Part shown: positions 1-7,438 of the stretch, piece after piece
Position numbering within the stretch: position 1 is the first letter of the stretch
How the letters are laid out: every line of letters begins with the position of its first letter
Assembly (NCBI GenBank): GCA_900543085.1
Contig: UQQF01000049.1
Span: forward strand, 1-15,568
DNA from: an uncultured Eubacteriales bacterium
GTDB taxonomy: Bacteria > Bacillota > Clostridia > Oscillospirales > Oscillospiraceae
DNA: 15,568 bases
Direction: 5' to 3'
Position numbers and translations under genes: made by a program
The notes under the pieces: model-generated
Seen by the model: only the letters and a program-made list of their open reading frames with translations
Database searches by the model: none
What the model was told of the DNA's origin: nothing

Positions 1-1938
1 GTTGTCCCAGGCGCCGCCGGAGTTGGACATGAACACCGCCATGCCGAAGCCGCAGACCGTGGTGCCGGCCAGGAGCCCGACCACGCCTTCGACGCCGAGA
101 ATGAGGCCCGTGCCTATCGGCACGATGACCGCCAGCAGCGCGGGGAGCACCATTGCGCGCAGCGCGCCGGAGGTGCACAGGTCGACGCAGCTCTCATAGT
201 CCGGCTCGGTCTCGCCCTCCATGATGCCCGCGATCTCGCGGAACTGCCGCCTGACCTCGACGACCACGTGCTGAGCCGCCTTCTGCACCGCGCTCATTGT
301 CAGCGCGCCGAAGATGAACACCAGCATCGCGCCCACGAACAGTCCGACCAGCACTGCCGGGTTCGTGACCGAGAGGTCCATCGGTCCGCCGAGCGCCTCC
401 TCTGCGACCTCAACGTAGCTGACCAGCAGCGCCAGAGCCGTTAGCGCGGCGGAGCCTATGGCGAAGCCCTTGCCGGTGGCGGCCGTGGTGTTGCCCAGGG
501 AGTCGAGGGCGTCGGTGCGCTCGCGCACCTCCTCGCCCAGTCCGCTCATCTCGGCGATGCCGCCGGCGTTGTCGGCGACGGGGCCGTAGGCGTCGGTGGC
601 CAGGGTGATGCCCAGCGTGGCCAGCATGCCTATGGCGGAGATGCCTATGCCGTAGAGGCCGTTGTTGAAGGATATCTCGTACATCTCGCTGCCGGTGGTG
701 AGCGTACCGCCGCTGGCGAGGAAGCTGACGATGACGGCGACGCCGATTATGAGTATCGGCGCGGCGGTGCTGACCATGCCGAGGGAGATGCCGCCGATGA
801 TGGTGGTAGCGGCGCCTGTCTCGGTGGCGTTTGCGAGGTTCTGCGTGGGCTTATACGTGTCGGAGGTGTAGTACTCGGTGACGTAGCCGATGGCGCAGCC
901 CGCGGCGAGTCCGCAGAATATGGAGACGAGTATGCCTATCCAGCTGGCGCCCTCGACGTCCTTCATGACGAACCAGGTCAGCGGGATGCACAGCACGGCG
1001 CAGAGCGCGGCGGCGAAGTACGTGCCGGTGCGCATGCTCTTGAGCAGCTCGCGCTGGGAGGCCTTCTCGCCGGTCTTTATCATGAACGAGCCGATGAGCG
1101 AGCATATGACGCCCACGACCGCGATAGACAGCGGCAGGAACATGCCGTTCCAGCCGTAGCCGGCGCTGGCGCCTATGGCAAAGGTGGCGAGGATGGAGCC
1201 GACGTAGCTCTCGTAGAGGTCGGCGCCCATGCCCGCGACGTCGCCGACGTTGTCGCCGACGTTGTCCGCGATGGTCGCCGGGTTGCGCGGGTCGTCCTCG
1301 GGGATGCCCGCCTCGACCTTGCCGACCAGGTCGGCGCCGACGTCGGCCGCCTTGGTGAAGATGCCGCCGCCGACACGCGCGAACAGCGCCGCGCAGGAGG
1401 CGCCCATGCCGAACATGACCATCGTATTGGCTATCGTGTCGGCGTCGCAGTGGAAGCCGTATTCAAGGATGAGGAACCAGACCGAGACGTCCAGTATTCC
1501 CAGGCCGACGACCGTAAAGCCCATGACCGAGCCGGAGGAGATGGCGACGCGCAGTCCGCGGTTCAGGCTCTCGCTGGCCGCGTTGGCCGTGCGCGCGTTG
1601 GCCGTCGTGGCTATGCGCATGCCCACAAAGCCGGCCAGGCAGGAGTAAAACCCGCCCGTCACGAACGCGAAGGGCACAAACTTGTTTACGAGTCCCGCGC
1701 CGTCTATCCACGGCACGTAGGCCAGTATCGCAAGTATCACGGCGATTACCGCAAAGATTATCGCCACCGTCTTGTACTGCCGCTTCAGATAGGCGTTGGC
1801 GCCCTTGCGTATGGCCGCCGCTATCTTCTGCATGGTAGACGTGCCCTCTGAAAACTTTTTAACGCGCTTCGCCTGAGAATAAGCGAACAGCAGCGCGATA
1901 AGCGCGCCCACAACTCCCAGCCAGAAGAGGTTCTCCAT
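1..1938 (-). CDS. hppA: Membrane-bound ion-translocating pyrophosphatase (partial, C-terminus off window)
   Basis: Integral membrane enzyme that couples hydrolysis of pyrophosphate to pumping of Na+ and/or H+ across the membrane. The 646 codons present run off the left edge; the family is usually about 670-700 residues, so some 40-50 C-terminal residues are missing. The start is ATG with AGGAG ten bases upstream. The protein begins with a hydrophobic helix and alternates membrane segments throughout. The substrate loop is intact at about residues 190-244, with [20 protein letters not shown] followed by ADLYESY. The stretch [10 protein letters not shown] (about 482-491) has Ala and Gly where K+-independent enzymes have Lys and Thr, so a K+-dependent enzyme is expected. 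The Glu of LYES (about 243) is in the position typical of Na+-pumping members. Family assignment is very secure; ion specificity is inferred from these residues. It is transcribed alone, divergently from the acyltransferase gene. Confidence 0.97.
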   Translation of the reverse strand, partial: MENLFWLGVVGALIALLFAYSQAKRVKKFSEGTSTMQKIAAAIRKGANAYLKRQYKTVAIIFAVIAVILAILAYVPWIDGAGLVNKFVPFAFVTGGFYSCLAGFVGMRIATTANARTANAASESLNRGLRVAISSGSVMGFTVVGLGILDVSVWFLILEYGFHCDADTIANTMVMFGMGASCAALFARVGGGIFTKAADVGADLVGKVEAGIPEDDPRNPATIADNVGDNVGDVAGMGADLYESYVGSILATFAIGASAGYGWNGMFLPLSIAVVGVICSLIGSFMIKTGEKASQRELLKSMRTGTYFAAALCAVLCIPLTWFVMKDVEGASWIGILVSIFCGLAAGCAIGYVTEYYTSDTYKPTQNLANATETGAATTIIGGISLGMVSTAAPILIIGVAVIVSFLASGGTLTTGSEMYEISFNNGLYGIGISAIGMLATLGITLATDAYGPVADNAGGIAEMSGLGEEVRERTDALDSLGNTTAATGKGFAIGSAALTALALLVSYVEVAEEALGGPMDLSVTNPAVLVGLFVGAMLVFIFGALTMSAVQKAAQHVVVEVRRQFREIAGIMEGETEPDYESCVDLCTSGALRAMVLPALLAVIVPIGTGLILGVEGVVGLLAGTTVCGFGMAVFMSNSGGAWDN

Positions 1939-1967
1939 TCATCCATCACTCCTAGAACTGTACTTCC

Positions 1968-1984
1968 AGCCGGAGCCCCCGGCT
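1968..1984 (-). promoter_or_regulatory. Small hairpin in the hppA leader
   Basis: A perfect 6-bp inverted repeat (AGCCGG / CCGGCT) with a 5-base loop lies between the predicted hppA promoter and its ribosome binding site. It would form a GC-rich stem in the 5' untranslated RNA. It has no U-run, so it is not an intrinsic terminator. It could stabilise the message; its function is unknown. Confidence 0.4.
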
Positions 1985-1993
1985 GTGAGTTAT

Positions 1994-2022
1994 ATTTTAC
2001 ATGAAGTTTATTCAGAAATCAA
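1994..2022 (-). promoter_or_regulatory. Predicted promoter of hppA
   Basis: On the minus strand TTGATT is followed by exactly 17 bases and then TAAAAT, within AT-rich DNA about 55 bases upstream of the hppA start codon. The 9-mer TTCAGAAAT occurs at 2011-2019, overlapping this promoter, and again at 2050-2058; it might be a regulator site, but that is weak evidence. Confidence 0.6.
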
Positions 2023-2245
2023 GCAACGAGTACAAAAATACGGCGTAAATTCAGAAATTTTTATGAATAAATGCACAAAATGTCTGTAACGTTTAGGACG
2101 TCCAAAACAGCCCATTCGTCGATTGTGGCTTAAATCACAAGCAAATTCAAGCCGATTTATATGCAAAAACGCAATAACAAAAAATGTCCTCTATCGCACA
2201 CTTTGGGCGGGAACTGTCCGCTTTCGTCCCGCTCCGGCATTGTGC

Positions 2246-2273
2246 TTGCAATTCTTGAAATACTTGTTATAAT
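2246..2273 (+). promoter_or_regulatory. Predicted promoter of the PlsC-like gene
   Basis: TTGCAA, 16 bases, then a perfect TATAAT preceded by TG one base upstream (extended -10). It lies about 45 bases before the start codon. The 380-base gap between hppA and this gene is otherwise AT-rich and holds only these two divergent promoters and the hppA leader hairpin; I see no small gene or RNA in it. Confidence 0.7.
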
Positions 2274-2318
2274 AAGTCCGGACATTACTACAATATAAGT
2301 AGACGGAGTGAAGCACCT

Positions 2319-3599
2319 ATGGAAAATCTCACCGAGCAGCAGAAACTTGAAAGCCGGAAGCTGCATCCGGTCTCCCCTTTTATCTACAGGCTGCTGGGCA
2401 AAGTGGTAGTGAACGGGGTGCTCGCCAAGAAGTACAACGCGCACTTTACATATGTCGACGACGTGGCCAAATACCGCGGTCAGAGCTATATAGTAGTCTC
2501 CAACCACGCCTCGCGCATGGACTATGTGTTCACCGCGCCGGCCTTCCTGCCGGACACCTTCAACTTTGTCGTGGGCTACAACGAGTTCTTCCGCAGCCAC
2601 CTGGCCATGATACTCCGCATGATGCAGGTAGTGCCGAAAAAGAACTTCGTGCACCAGCCCTACGCCATAAGGCAGATAATAAAGATCATCCGCTCCGGCG
2701 GGCGCATAATCCTGCTCCCCGAGGGCATGAGCTCCATTTCCGGCGCAAACCAGCCCTGCGCCCTGGGCAGCGGGCACCTGCTCAAGAGCCTGGGCGTGCC
2801 GGTGCTCTACACCAAGATAGCCGGCGGCTATCTCACCGCGCCCAAGTACAACCTCAACGACCGCCTCGGCCGCGTGGACATCGAGGCCGGCGTGCTGTTC
2901 ACGCCCGAGCAGCTCAGGGAGATGACCGCGGACGAGATCCAGCGCGCGCTGGACGAGAAGCTCTACCACGACGACTACGAGTGGAACAAGACCGCCCGCG
3001 TGAAGTTCGACGGCAAGGGGCGCATGGCAGAGAACATGCACCAGCTGCTGTTCTGGTGCCCCAAGTGCGGCGGCGAGCTGAGCATGGAGAGCTGCGGCGA
3101 CTCCATCAGGTGCAAAAAGTGCGGCAACGGCGGCCACCTCAACGAGTACTACGACCTCATTCCCGACGCCGGCAGCGAGCTGCCCGAGACGCCGCGCGTC
3201 TGGTTCGACATGCAGCGCGAGCACGTGCGCTCCCTGGTGCGCAGCGAGGGCTTCAAGCTCACGGAGCACGTACAGATAGGCGAGCTGCCCAGGCACGGCT
3301 ATCTCAAGAACCAGGCCACCAGCGAGCTCGTCGGCGACGGCACGCTCACGCTGGACGCCGAGGGTCTGCACTTTGAGGGCAAGCGCCTCGGCGCAGACTA
3401 CAGCTTCTTCGTGCCGATAAAGCAGCTGCCCACCTACGGCATGTGCACCGACGTCTCGCGCTTCTACACCTTTGTGGACGGCGAGTTCACGGAGTTCTAC
3501 CCCGAGCGCGACAGCGCCGAGCTGTGGATGCTGGCCACCGAGGAGATGCACCGCGCCCAGGGCGGCCTGTGGCAGGACTTCCCCTGGAAGCAAAACTGA
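2319..3599 (+). CDS. PlsC-type acyltransferase with zinc ribbon and C-terminal extension
   Basis: 426-residue protein. Residues about 40-190 form a lysophospholipid acyltransferase (PlsC) domain. The catalytic HX4D motif is in NHASRMD (His63, Asp68) and the substrate motif is PEGMSS (134-139), as in enzymes that acylate lysophosphatidic acid or related acceptors at the membrane face. Unlike typical PlsC proteins (about 200-250 residues), it continues with a zinc ribbon, CPKC at 247-250 and CKKC at 265-268, followed by about 155 residues I cannot assign to a family. No convincing transmembrane helix is present, so association is probably peripheral. ATG is preceded by GGAG with a 10-base spacer. 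It is monocistronic, between its own promoter and a strong hairpin. The acyltransferase fold is clear; the acceptor and the role of the zinc ribbon are unknown. Confidence 0.88.
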   Translation: MENLTEQQKLESRKLHPVSPFIYRLLGKVVVNGVLAKKYNAHFTYVDDVAKYRGQSYIVVSNHASRMDYVFTAPAFLPDTFNFVVGYNEFFRSHLAMILRMMQVVPKKNFVHQPYAIRQIIKIIRSGGRIILLPEGMSSISGANQPCALGSGHLLKSLGVPVLYTKIAGGYLTAPKYNLNDRLGRVDIEAGVLFTPEQLREMTADEIQRALDEKLYHDDYEWNKTARVKFDGKGRMAENMHQLLFWCPKCGGELSMESCGDSIRCKKCGNGGHLNEYYDLIPDAGSELPETPRVWFDMQREHVRSLVRSEGFKLTEHVQIGELPRHGYLKNQATSELVGDGTLTLDAEGLHFEGKRLGADYSFFVPIKQLPTYGMCTDVSRFYTFVDGEFTEFYPERDSAELWMLATEEMHRAQGGLWQDFPWKQN

Positions 3600-3606
3600 C
3601 AACGCG

Positions 3607-3642
3607 CAAAAACCTCCCGTCCGGTCGGACGGGAGGTTCGTT
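3607..3642. terminator. Shared hairpin terminator between convergent genes
   Basis: Perfect 12-bp stem (AACCTCCCGTCC at 3611-3622 with GGACGGGAGGTT at 3627-3638) and a 4-base GGTC loop, eight bases after the acyltransferase stop. Read on the minus strand the stem is followed by TTTTT, so it is a good intrinsic terminator for the PepSY gene. On the plus strand the T-run is poorer, but the position suggests it serves both genes. Confidence 0.85.
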
Positions 3643-3659
3643 CATCTATTTTTCCGTTT

Positions 3660-3971
3660 TCAGTCGTAAGCGTTCTCGCGCTCCACGTGCAGCACGGCTG
3701 CGGTGTTGGGGTCGATAGAGTACTCGTATTCCGTAGTTCCCGACACAAAGCTGACTTCGTAGTAGACCAGCCCGTCGTCACGCTCAAAGCTTGAGCGCAG
3801 GCGCTGCACCTCGCCCTCGCTGAGTCCGGCGTCTGCCAGAGCCGCGGCCGCTGCGGCGTCCTTGCCTATATATGCGCTGTCGTTCCAGACAAAGTACCAG
3901 ACCAGACCCAGAGCTATGGCCGCGATAAGCACGACCGCCGCGACGATGATTATAATGGTTTTTTTCTTCAT
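3660..3971 (-). CDS. Membrane-anchored PepSY-domain protein
   Basis: 103 residues. After MKKK comes one strongly hydrophobic helix (about 5-28, Ile/Val/Ala-rich), which acts as an N-terminal anchor placing the rest outside the cytoplasm. Residues about 32-100 fit a single PepSY domain. The pattern is IGKDAAAAAALADAG, then a charged segment, then YYEVSF and YEYSIDPNTAAVL. PepSY domains are small extracytoplasmic modules thought to modulate or inhibit proteases or other surface proteins. ATG has an ideal AGGAGG six bases upstream. The gene is divergent from a two-component system, and PepSY genes are often regulated by such neighbours; that link is an inference here. Family assignment is good, target unknown. 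Confidence 0.85.
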   Translation of the reverse strand: MKKKTIIIIVAAVVLIAAIALGLVWYFVWNDSAYIGKDAAAAAALADAGLSEGEVQRLRSSFERDDGLVYYEVSFVSGTTEYEYSIDPNTAAVLHVERENAYD

Positions 3972-4126
3972 CTCTTTCCTCCTGAATTTGTTGTGATTAC
4001 ATTCTCACATGAAATAATTAGAGCATCATTAAAAACTTTTAACTTTTTTTCGCCGCAATTTGCGCTATTATTTTAATATAGCTCTAAGAATAAAGCGGTA
4101 AAATCTCACAGAAGGGATGTGTTTGC
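3972..4126. promoter_or_regulatory. Divergent intergenic control region (PepSY / two-component system)
   Basis: 155 bases, very AT-rich compared with the genes on both sides, containing the start signals of two divergent units. Candidate -10 elements for the response regulator are TATTAT at 4066 and TAATAT at 4074, without a clear -35. A 7-bp inverted repeat, TTAGAGC (4018-4024) and GCTCTAA (4081-4087), brackets the middle. These may be regulator half-sites, but a repeat this short could arise by chance. The response regulator has GAAGGG ten bases before its ATG. Confidence 0.5.
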
Positions 4127-4801
4127 ATGCGCATACTGGTAGTGGAGGACGAGCGGGACCTCAACCGCATAATCTGCAAGCGCCTCACCGCGGCGGGGTA
4201 CACCGCCGACGCCTGCTACGACGGCCTGGAGGCGCTGGATTACCTGGCCGGGGCTGAGTACGACGCGGCGATCTTCGACGTGATGATGCCGAAGCTGGAC
4301 GGCTTTTCCGCCGTGCGCCGTATGCGCGAGGGCGGGGACGACACGCCCGTGCTGTTCCTGACCGCGCGCGACGCCGTCAGTGACCGCGTGGCCGGGCTGG
4401 ACCTGGGCGCGAACGACTATCTCATAAAGCCCTTTTCCTTCGACGAGCTCATGGCCCGCATCCGCGCCATGACCCGCAAGAGCGTGGGCAGCGTCACCAG
4501 CGTCTTCACCTGCGGCGACCTCACCCTCGACGAGGCGGCTCACACCGTGACGCGCGCAGGCAGGCGCATAGACCTCTCGGCCAAGGAGTTCGCCGTGCTC
4601 AACTGCCTGATACGCAACAAGGGCAGCGTCCTCTCGCGCGAGGCCATAGAGAACAACGTCTGGAACTACGACTGGGAGGGCGGCACCAACGTCGTCGACG
4701 TGTACATGAGCTATCTGCGCCGCAAGGTCGACTCCGGCTTTGACACCAAGCTGATACACACGGTGCGCGGCGCCGGATGGGTGCTGCGGGAGGAGAAATG
4801 A
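4127..4801 (+). CDS. OmpR/PhoB-family response regulator
   Basis: 224 residues. The N-terminal receiver domain (1-115) has the acidic pocket Glu7/Asp8, phospho-acceptor Asp51 in AIFDVMMPKLDG, switch Thr79 in LFLTARD and Lys101 in LIKPF. The C-terminal winged helix (about 125-222) has the OmpR-type pattern LSAKEFAVLNCL, then VVDVYMSYLRRKVD and IHTVRGAGWVL. Phosphorylation by the partner kinase would drive dimerisation and DNA binding upstream of target genes. Its stop codon overlaps the kinase start (ATGA), so the two are co-translated. The length is normal for the family. Targets are unknown; the divergent PepSY gene is the obvious first candidate. Confidence 0.95.
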   Translation: MRILVVEDERDLNRIICKRLTAAGYTADACYDGLEALDYLAGAEYDAAIFDVMMPKLDGFSAVRRMREGGDDTPVLFLTARDAVSDRVAGLDLGANDYLIKPFSFDELMARIRAMTRKSVGSVTSVFTCGDLTLDEAAHTVTRAGRRIDLSAKEFAVLNCLIRNKGSVLSREAIENNVWNYDWEGGTNVVDVYMSYLRRKVDSGFDTKLIHTVRGAGWVLREEK

Positions 4802-6144
4802 GTTTTCTTTCTATAAAAACGCGCGTGACCATCTACTTCACGCTGATGATGGTGCTGATCGTCTCACTGGTGCTGGGCGTAGTGCTCATCGCCGGGCGCG
4901 GCGTCATCTCCGACACGGCCGAGGGCACGCTGCTGGATGTGGTGCACGACGAGATAGACGACGTGGACATGGACGAAGGCTATCTCGACCTGGACGAGCT
5001 GGACTTCTACCGCCACAACGTCTACGTCCAGGTCTACGGCGCCGACGGCAGCTTCCTCGGCGGCGCCGGCACACGCAGCTTTGACGGCTCGGAGGAGTTC
5101 CGCAACGGTGAGATACGCCAGGTCACGGTGGACGGCGAGGCCTACCTGGTCTACGACCTGCTGCTGCAGGTCGACGGCGGCGAGGTCTGGCTGCGCGGAC
5201 TCACCGCCGTGGACAACGACTTCTCGGCGGCGAGGGTCATCACTATTCTCGCCCTGATCATCCTGCCCGCCATAGTCGTGGTCGCCGCCGTCATCGGCTG
5301 GCTGATAGCCCGCCACGCCTTCAAGCCCGTGCGCCAGATCACGGACACCGTCGACGCCATAAACGACGGCGCAGACCTCACCGCGCGCATCGGCCTGCAC
5401 CGCGGCCGGGACGAGATCCACCGCCTGGCCGCCACCTTCGACCGCATGTTCGACCGGCTGGAGCGCTCCTTCGACAGCGAGAAGCGCTTCGCCTCCGACG
5501 CCTCGCACGAGCTGCGCACACCCGTGGCCATCATACTCGCCGAGTGCGAGTACGCGCACCAGAACGCGCAGACCGTGGAGGACTACCGCGAGAGCCTCGA
5601 GGTGGTGGAGCGCCAGGGGCGCAGGATGTCCACTATAATAAACCAGCTGCTGAACATAACCCGCATGGATCAGGGCACCCAGCAGATTTCCCGCGAGCGC
5701 GCCGACTTCTCGGAGCTGGTGGACGTGGTCACGGACGAGACCGTGCGCGCCGGCGGCAAGTCGCTCAACGTCCGCAAGAACATAGCGCCCGACGTGCACG
5801 CCGATGTCGACGTCGGCCTGATGAGCCGCCTGGTGCAGAACCTGGTGGAGAACGCCTGCAAATACACGCCCGAGGGTGGGAGCGTCACCGTAACGCTCAC
5901 ATCCGAAGACGGCCGGCTCGCCCTCTCCGTGAGCGACACGGGCATAGGCATAGCCAAGCGCGACCTGCCCCACATTTGGGAGCGCTTCTGGCAGGCCGAC
6001 TCCTCCCGCGGCGTGGACAAGGGCAGCGGCCTCGGCCTCTCTATGGTCAAGCAGATCGCCGACGCTCACGGCGGGAAGCTGGAGGTGGAAAGCGAGCCCG
6101 GAGCGGGCAGCACCTTCACTTTCCGGATGGATTGCAGAAACTAA
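4798..6144 (+). CDS. Membrane sensor histidine kinase of the two-component pair
   Basis: 448 residues with the start placed at the ATG overlapping the regulator's stop, preceded by GGAGGAGAA. An in-frame ATG 21 bases upstream lacks a comparable site. Transmembrane helix 1 is about 12-33; an acidic extracytoplasmic domain (34-145) contains a run of Asp/Glu; helix 2 is about 147-171. A HAMP linker follows (about 172-222). The HisKA domain has phospho-acceptor His237 in SHELRTP. The HATPase domain has N box NLVENACKYTP (348-358), DTGIGI (380-385) and GSGLGLSMV (409-417). All key residues are present, so it should be an active kinase. The acidic sensor patch could bind cations or cationic peptides; this is speculation. 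Ligand unknown. Confidence 0.95.
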   Translation: MSFLSIKTRVTIYFTLMMVLIVSLVLGVVLIAGRGVISDTAEGTLLDVVHDEIDDVDMDEGYLDLDELDFYRHNVYVQVYGADGSFLGGAGTRSFDGSEEFRNGEIRQVTVDGEAYLVYDLLLQVDGGEVWLRGLTAVDNDFSAARVITILALIILPAIVVVAAVIGWLIARHAFKPVRQITDTVDAINDGADLTARIGLHRGRDEIHRLAATFDRMFDRLERSFDSEKRFASDASHELRTPVAIILAECEYAHQNAQTVEDYRESLEVVERQGRRMSTIINQLLNITRMDQGTQQISRERADFSELVDVVTDETVRAGGKSLNVRKNIAPDVHADVDVGLMSRLVQNLVENACKYTPEGGSVTVTLTSEDGRLALSVSDTGIGIAKRDLPHIWERFWQADSSRGVDKGSGLGLSMVKQIADAHGGKLEVESEPGAGSTFTFRMDCRN

Positions 6145-6174
6145 AAATTCTTTTGTCGTTAACAGAAATTTTAG

Positions 6175-6203
6175 TTGACAAACGTGTATGAGGGTCTTAT
6201 AAT
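6175..6203 (+). promoter_or_regulatory. Consensus sigma-70 promoter of the SGNH hydrolase gene
   Basis: TTGACA, exactly 17 bases, then TATAAT: a full match to the housekeeping consensus. It is located 31 bases after the kinase stop and about 40 bases before the hydrolase start. An imperfect 10-bp inverted repeat (6141-6150 with 6165-6174, one mismatch) abuts the -35 box and could be an operator. Confidence 0.85.
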
Positions 6204-6244
6204 AAGGCCAGGATAATCCATGGAAGGAAGCGAGGTTTGTGAAC

Positions 6245-6931
6245 ATGAACAGCTCATTGTGTGTAATAGGTGATTCCATAACTGGTGGAGTTGTCTATAA
6301 AGACGACGCTGGGCGCTATGTGCGTTGTAAGGATTCGTTCCTCAACCTGCTGGGAGAGAGCCTTGAGCTGGACATACACAACCACAGCCGTTTCGGCTGC
6401 ACGAGCACCTCGGCTCTCGAGCGCATGGACAGGTATGAGAAGGACATCTCGGAGTGTCCCAACACCCTGGTCATGCTCGGCGGGAACGACTCGGACTTCG
6501 ACTGGCCGTCCGTGGCTGAGGCCCCGGAGGCGGAGCACGACTGCAACACGCCGATTGAGCGCTTCGTAGAGAGCTACTCCCGTGTGCTGGACAAGATAAT
6601 CGCGCTGGGCAGCCGCCCTCTGGTGCTCAATCTCATCCCGGTCTTCGGGCGCAGGTACTTCAAGTGGTTCTCCAAGCGCGCCGACCCCGACTCGCTGATG
6701 CGCTTCCTGGGCACGACGGACAGCATCGAGCACTGGAACGAGATGTACAATCTCGCCGTCATGAAGGTCGCCGTGAGCCGGAACGCGCCCGTGCTCGACG
6801 TACGCAGCGCTTTCCTGTACAGACGGGCGTTCGACGCGCTCTTTTCCTCCGACGGCATCCACCCCAGCGTGGAGGGGCACCGGAAGATGTACGAATTCCT
6901 CCTGCCCCAGTTCAAGACCGTCCTGGCCTGA
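6245..6931 (+). CDS. SGNH/GDSL-family hydrolase, cytoplasmic
   Basis: 228 residues from the ATG; GTG two codons earlier (6239) is an alternative, but GAGG at 6232-6235 is better spaced for the ATG. The nucleophile block is VIGDSITGG (Ser11), block III is LGGNDSD (Asn81), and the catalytic block V is DGIHPS (Asp203, His206). These are the Ser-Gly-Asn-His signatures of esterases and acyl hydrolases that cleave ester bonds on lipids, sugars or small molecules. There is no signal peptide or membrane segment, so it should act inside the cell. It is transcribed on its own from a consensus promoter and ends at a strong terminator. The fold is secure; the substrate cannot be read from the sequence. 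Confidence 0.9.
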   Translation: MNSSLCVIGDSITGGVVYKDDAGRYVRCKDSFLNLLGESLELDIHNHSRFGCTSTSALERMDRYEKDISECPNTLVMLGGNDSDFDWPSVAEAPEAEHDCNTPIERFVESYSRVLDKIIALGSRPLVLNLIPVFGRRYFKWFSKRADPDSLMRFLGTTDSIEHWNEMYNLAVMKVAVSRNAPVLDVRSAFLYRRAFDALFSSDGIHPSVEGHRKMYEFLLPQFKTVLA

Positions 6932-6944
6932 AAATACGCATTAT

Positions 6945-6983
6945 AAAGCAGCCCCGCCGGATCAAGCCCGGCGGGGCTGCTTT
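6945..6983. terminator. Strong bidirectional hairpin terminator
   Basis: Perfect 16-bp stem, AAAGCAGCCCCGCCGG (6945-6960) with its complement (6968-6983), and a 7-base loop. The stem starts A-rich and ends T-rich in both directions. It lies between the convergent stop codons of the SGNH hydrolase and the 79-residue protein and can terminate both. Confidence 0.9.
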
Positions 6984-6999
6984 CGTCTGCGTTTCCTTC

Positions 7000-7239
7000 T
7001 CACGCCATGTACTCGTCGCAGTTGTAGCTGTTGTATTGCTTTTTTATCCTGAGCAGGATGGAGCCGTCGGGCTGCACGGCCTCGTCGACTATCTGATAGC
7101 GCGTGCGGTTGCGCGTGAGCTGGTTCTTGTAGTGCTCCAGCTCCTCCCTCACACCCCGCACTGCGGCCTCGTGCGGAATGTCCTCCTTGAGCTGAAAGTG
7201 TATCGTCTGAAGCAGGCACGCGGATTTGATACGTTTCAT
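7000..7239 (-). CDS. Conserved small protein of unknown function (79 aa)
   Basis: 79 residues with a high content of charged and polar residues and no membrane segment. It has an N-terminal basic stretch (MKRIKSACL), a helical middle rich in Glu/Arg/Lys (about 20-45), and a C-terminal part with beta character (YQIVDEAVQPDGSILLRIK). It has an ideal GGAGG site and its own good promoter, and ends at the shared terminator, so it is very likely a real gene. The style resembles short housekeeping-type hypothetical proteins of Clostridia. I cannot give it a function. It separates host genes from the prophage unit and could belong to either, though its own promoter and terminator favour the host. Confidence 0.75.
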   Translation of the reverse strand: MKRIKSACLLQTIHFQLKEDIPHEAAVRGVREELEHYKNQLTRNRTRYQIVDEAVQPDGSILLRIKKQYNSYNCDEYMA

Positions 7240-7295
7240 GTTGTTTTTACCTCCAGTTTGTGATAAATGCTTCGTTTTACAAACTCTACACGTAT

Positions 7296-7325
7296 ATTAT
7301 ACCAAATCCCGATCCCCATTTTCAA
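7296..7325 (-). promoter_or_regulatory. Predicted promoter of the 79-residue gene
   Basis: On the minus strand TTGAAA, 18 bases, then TATAAT preceded by TGG (extended -10), about 57 bases before the start codon. The rest of the 199-base gap 7240-7438 is non-coding and includes the hairpin at 7401-7430; no obvious attachment-site repeat was recognised. Confidence 0.7.
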
Positions 7326-7400
7326 AGCCGCGTTTTACCCAAAAATCCCCCGCCTGTATATTGTGCAACCTGCCCCAGGCAACGCCGGAGGCAGCGCAAA

Positions 7401-7430
7401 GCGCCGCAAAGGTGAAGCCCTTTGCGGCGC
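7401..7430 (-). terminator. Hairpin ending the prophage transcription unit
   Basis: Perfect 12-bp stem GCGCCGCAAAGG / CCTTTGCGGCGC with a 6-base loop, nine bases beyond the stop codon of the last prophage gene. The U-run after it is short (TTT), so it may be a weak intrinsic terminator or a 3' end stabiliser. Confidence 0.65.
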
Positions 7431-7438
7431 CGTCGTAT

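Noticed and set aside
2157..3602. 481-codon open frame on the minus strand
   Set aside because: It is antisense to the acyltransferase gene, rich in Val/Ala/Leu/His typical of a GC-rich shadow frame, and has no domain; the plus-strand gene has catalytic motifs.
4777..4797. Upstream ATG start for the sensor kinase
   Set aside because: It would add seven residues (MGAAGGE) without a good ribosome binding site; the ATGA overlap with GGAGG upstream is better.
4864..6279. 471-codon open frame on the minus strand
   Set aside because: Antisense to the sensor kinase, which has every expected motif; composition is that of a shadow frame.
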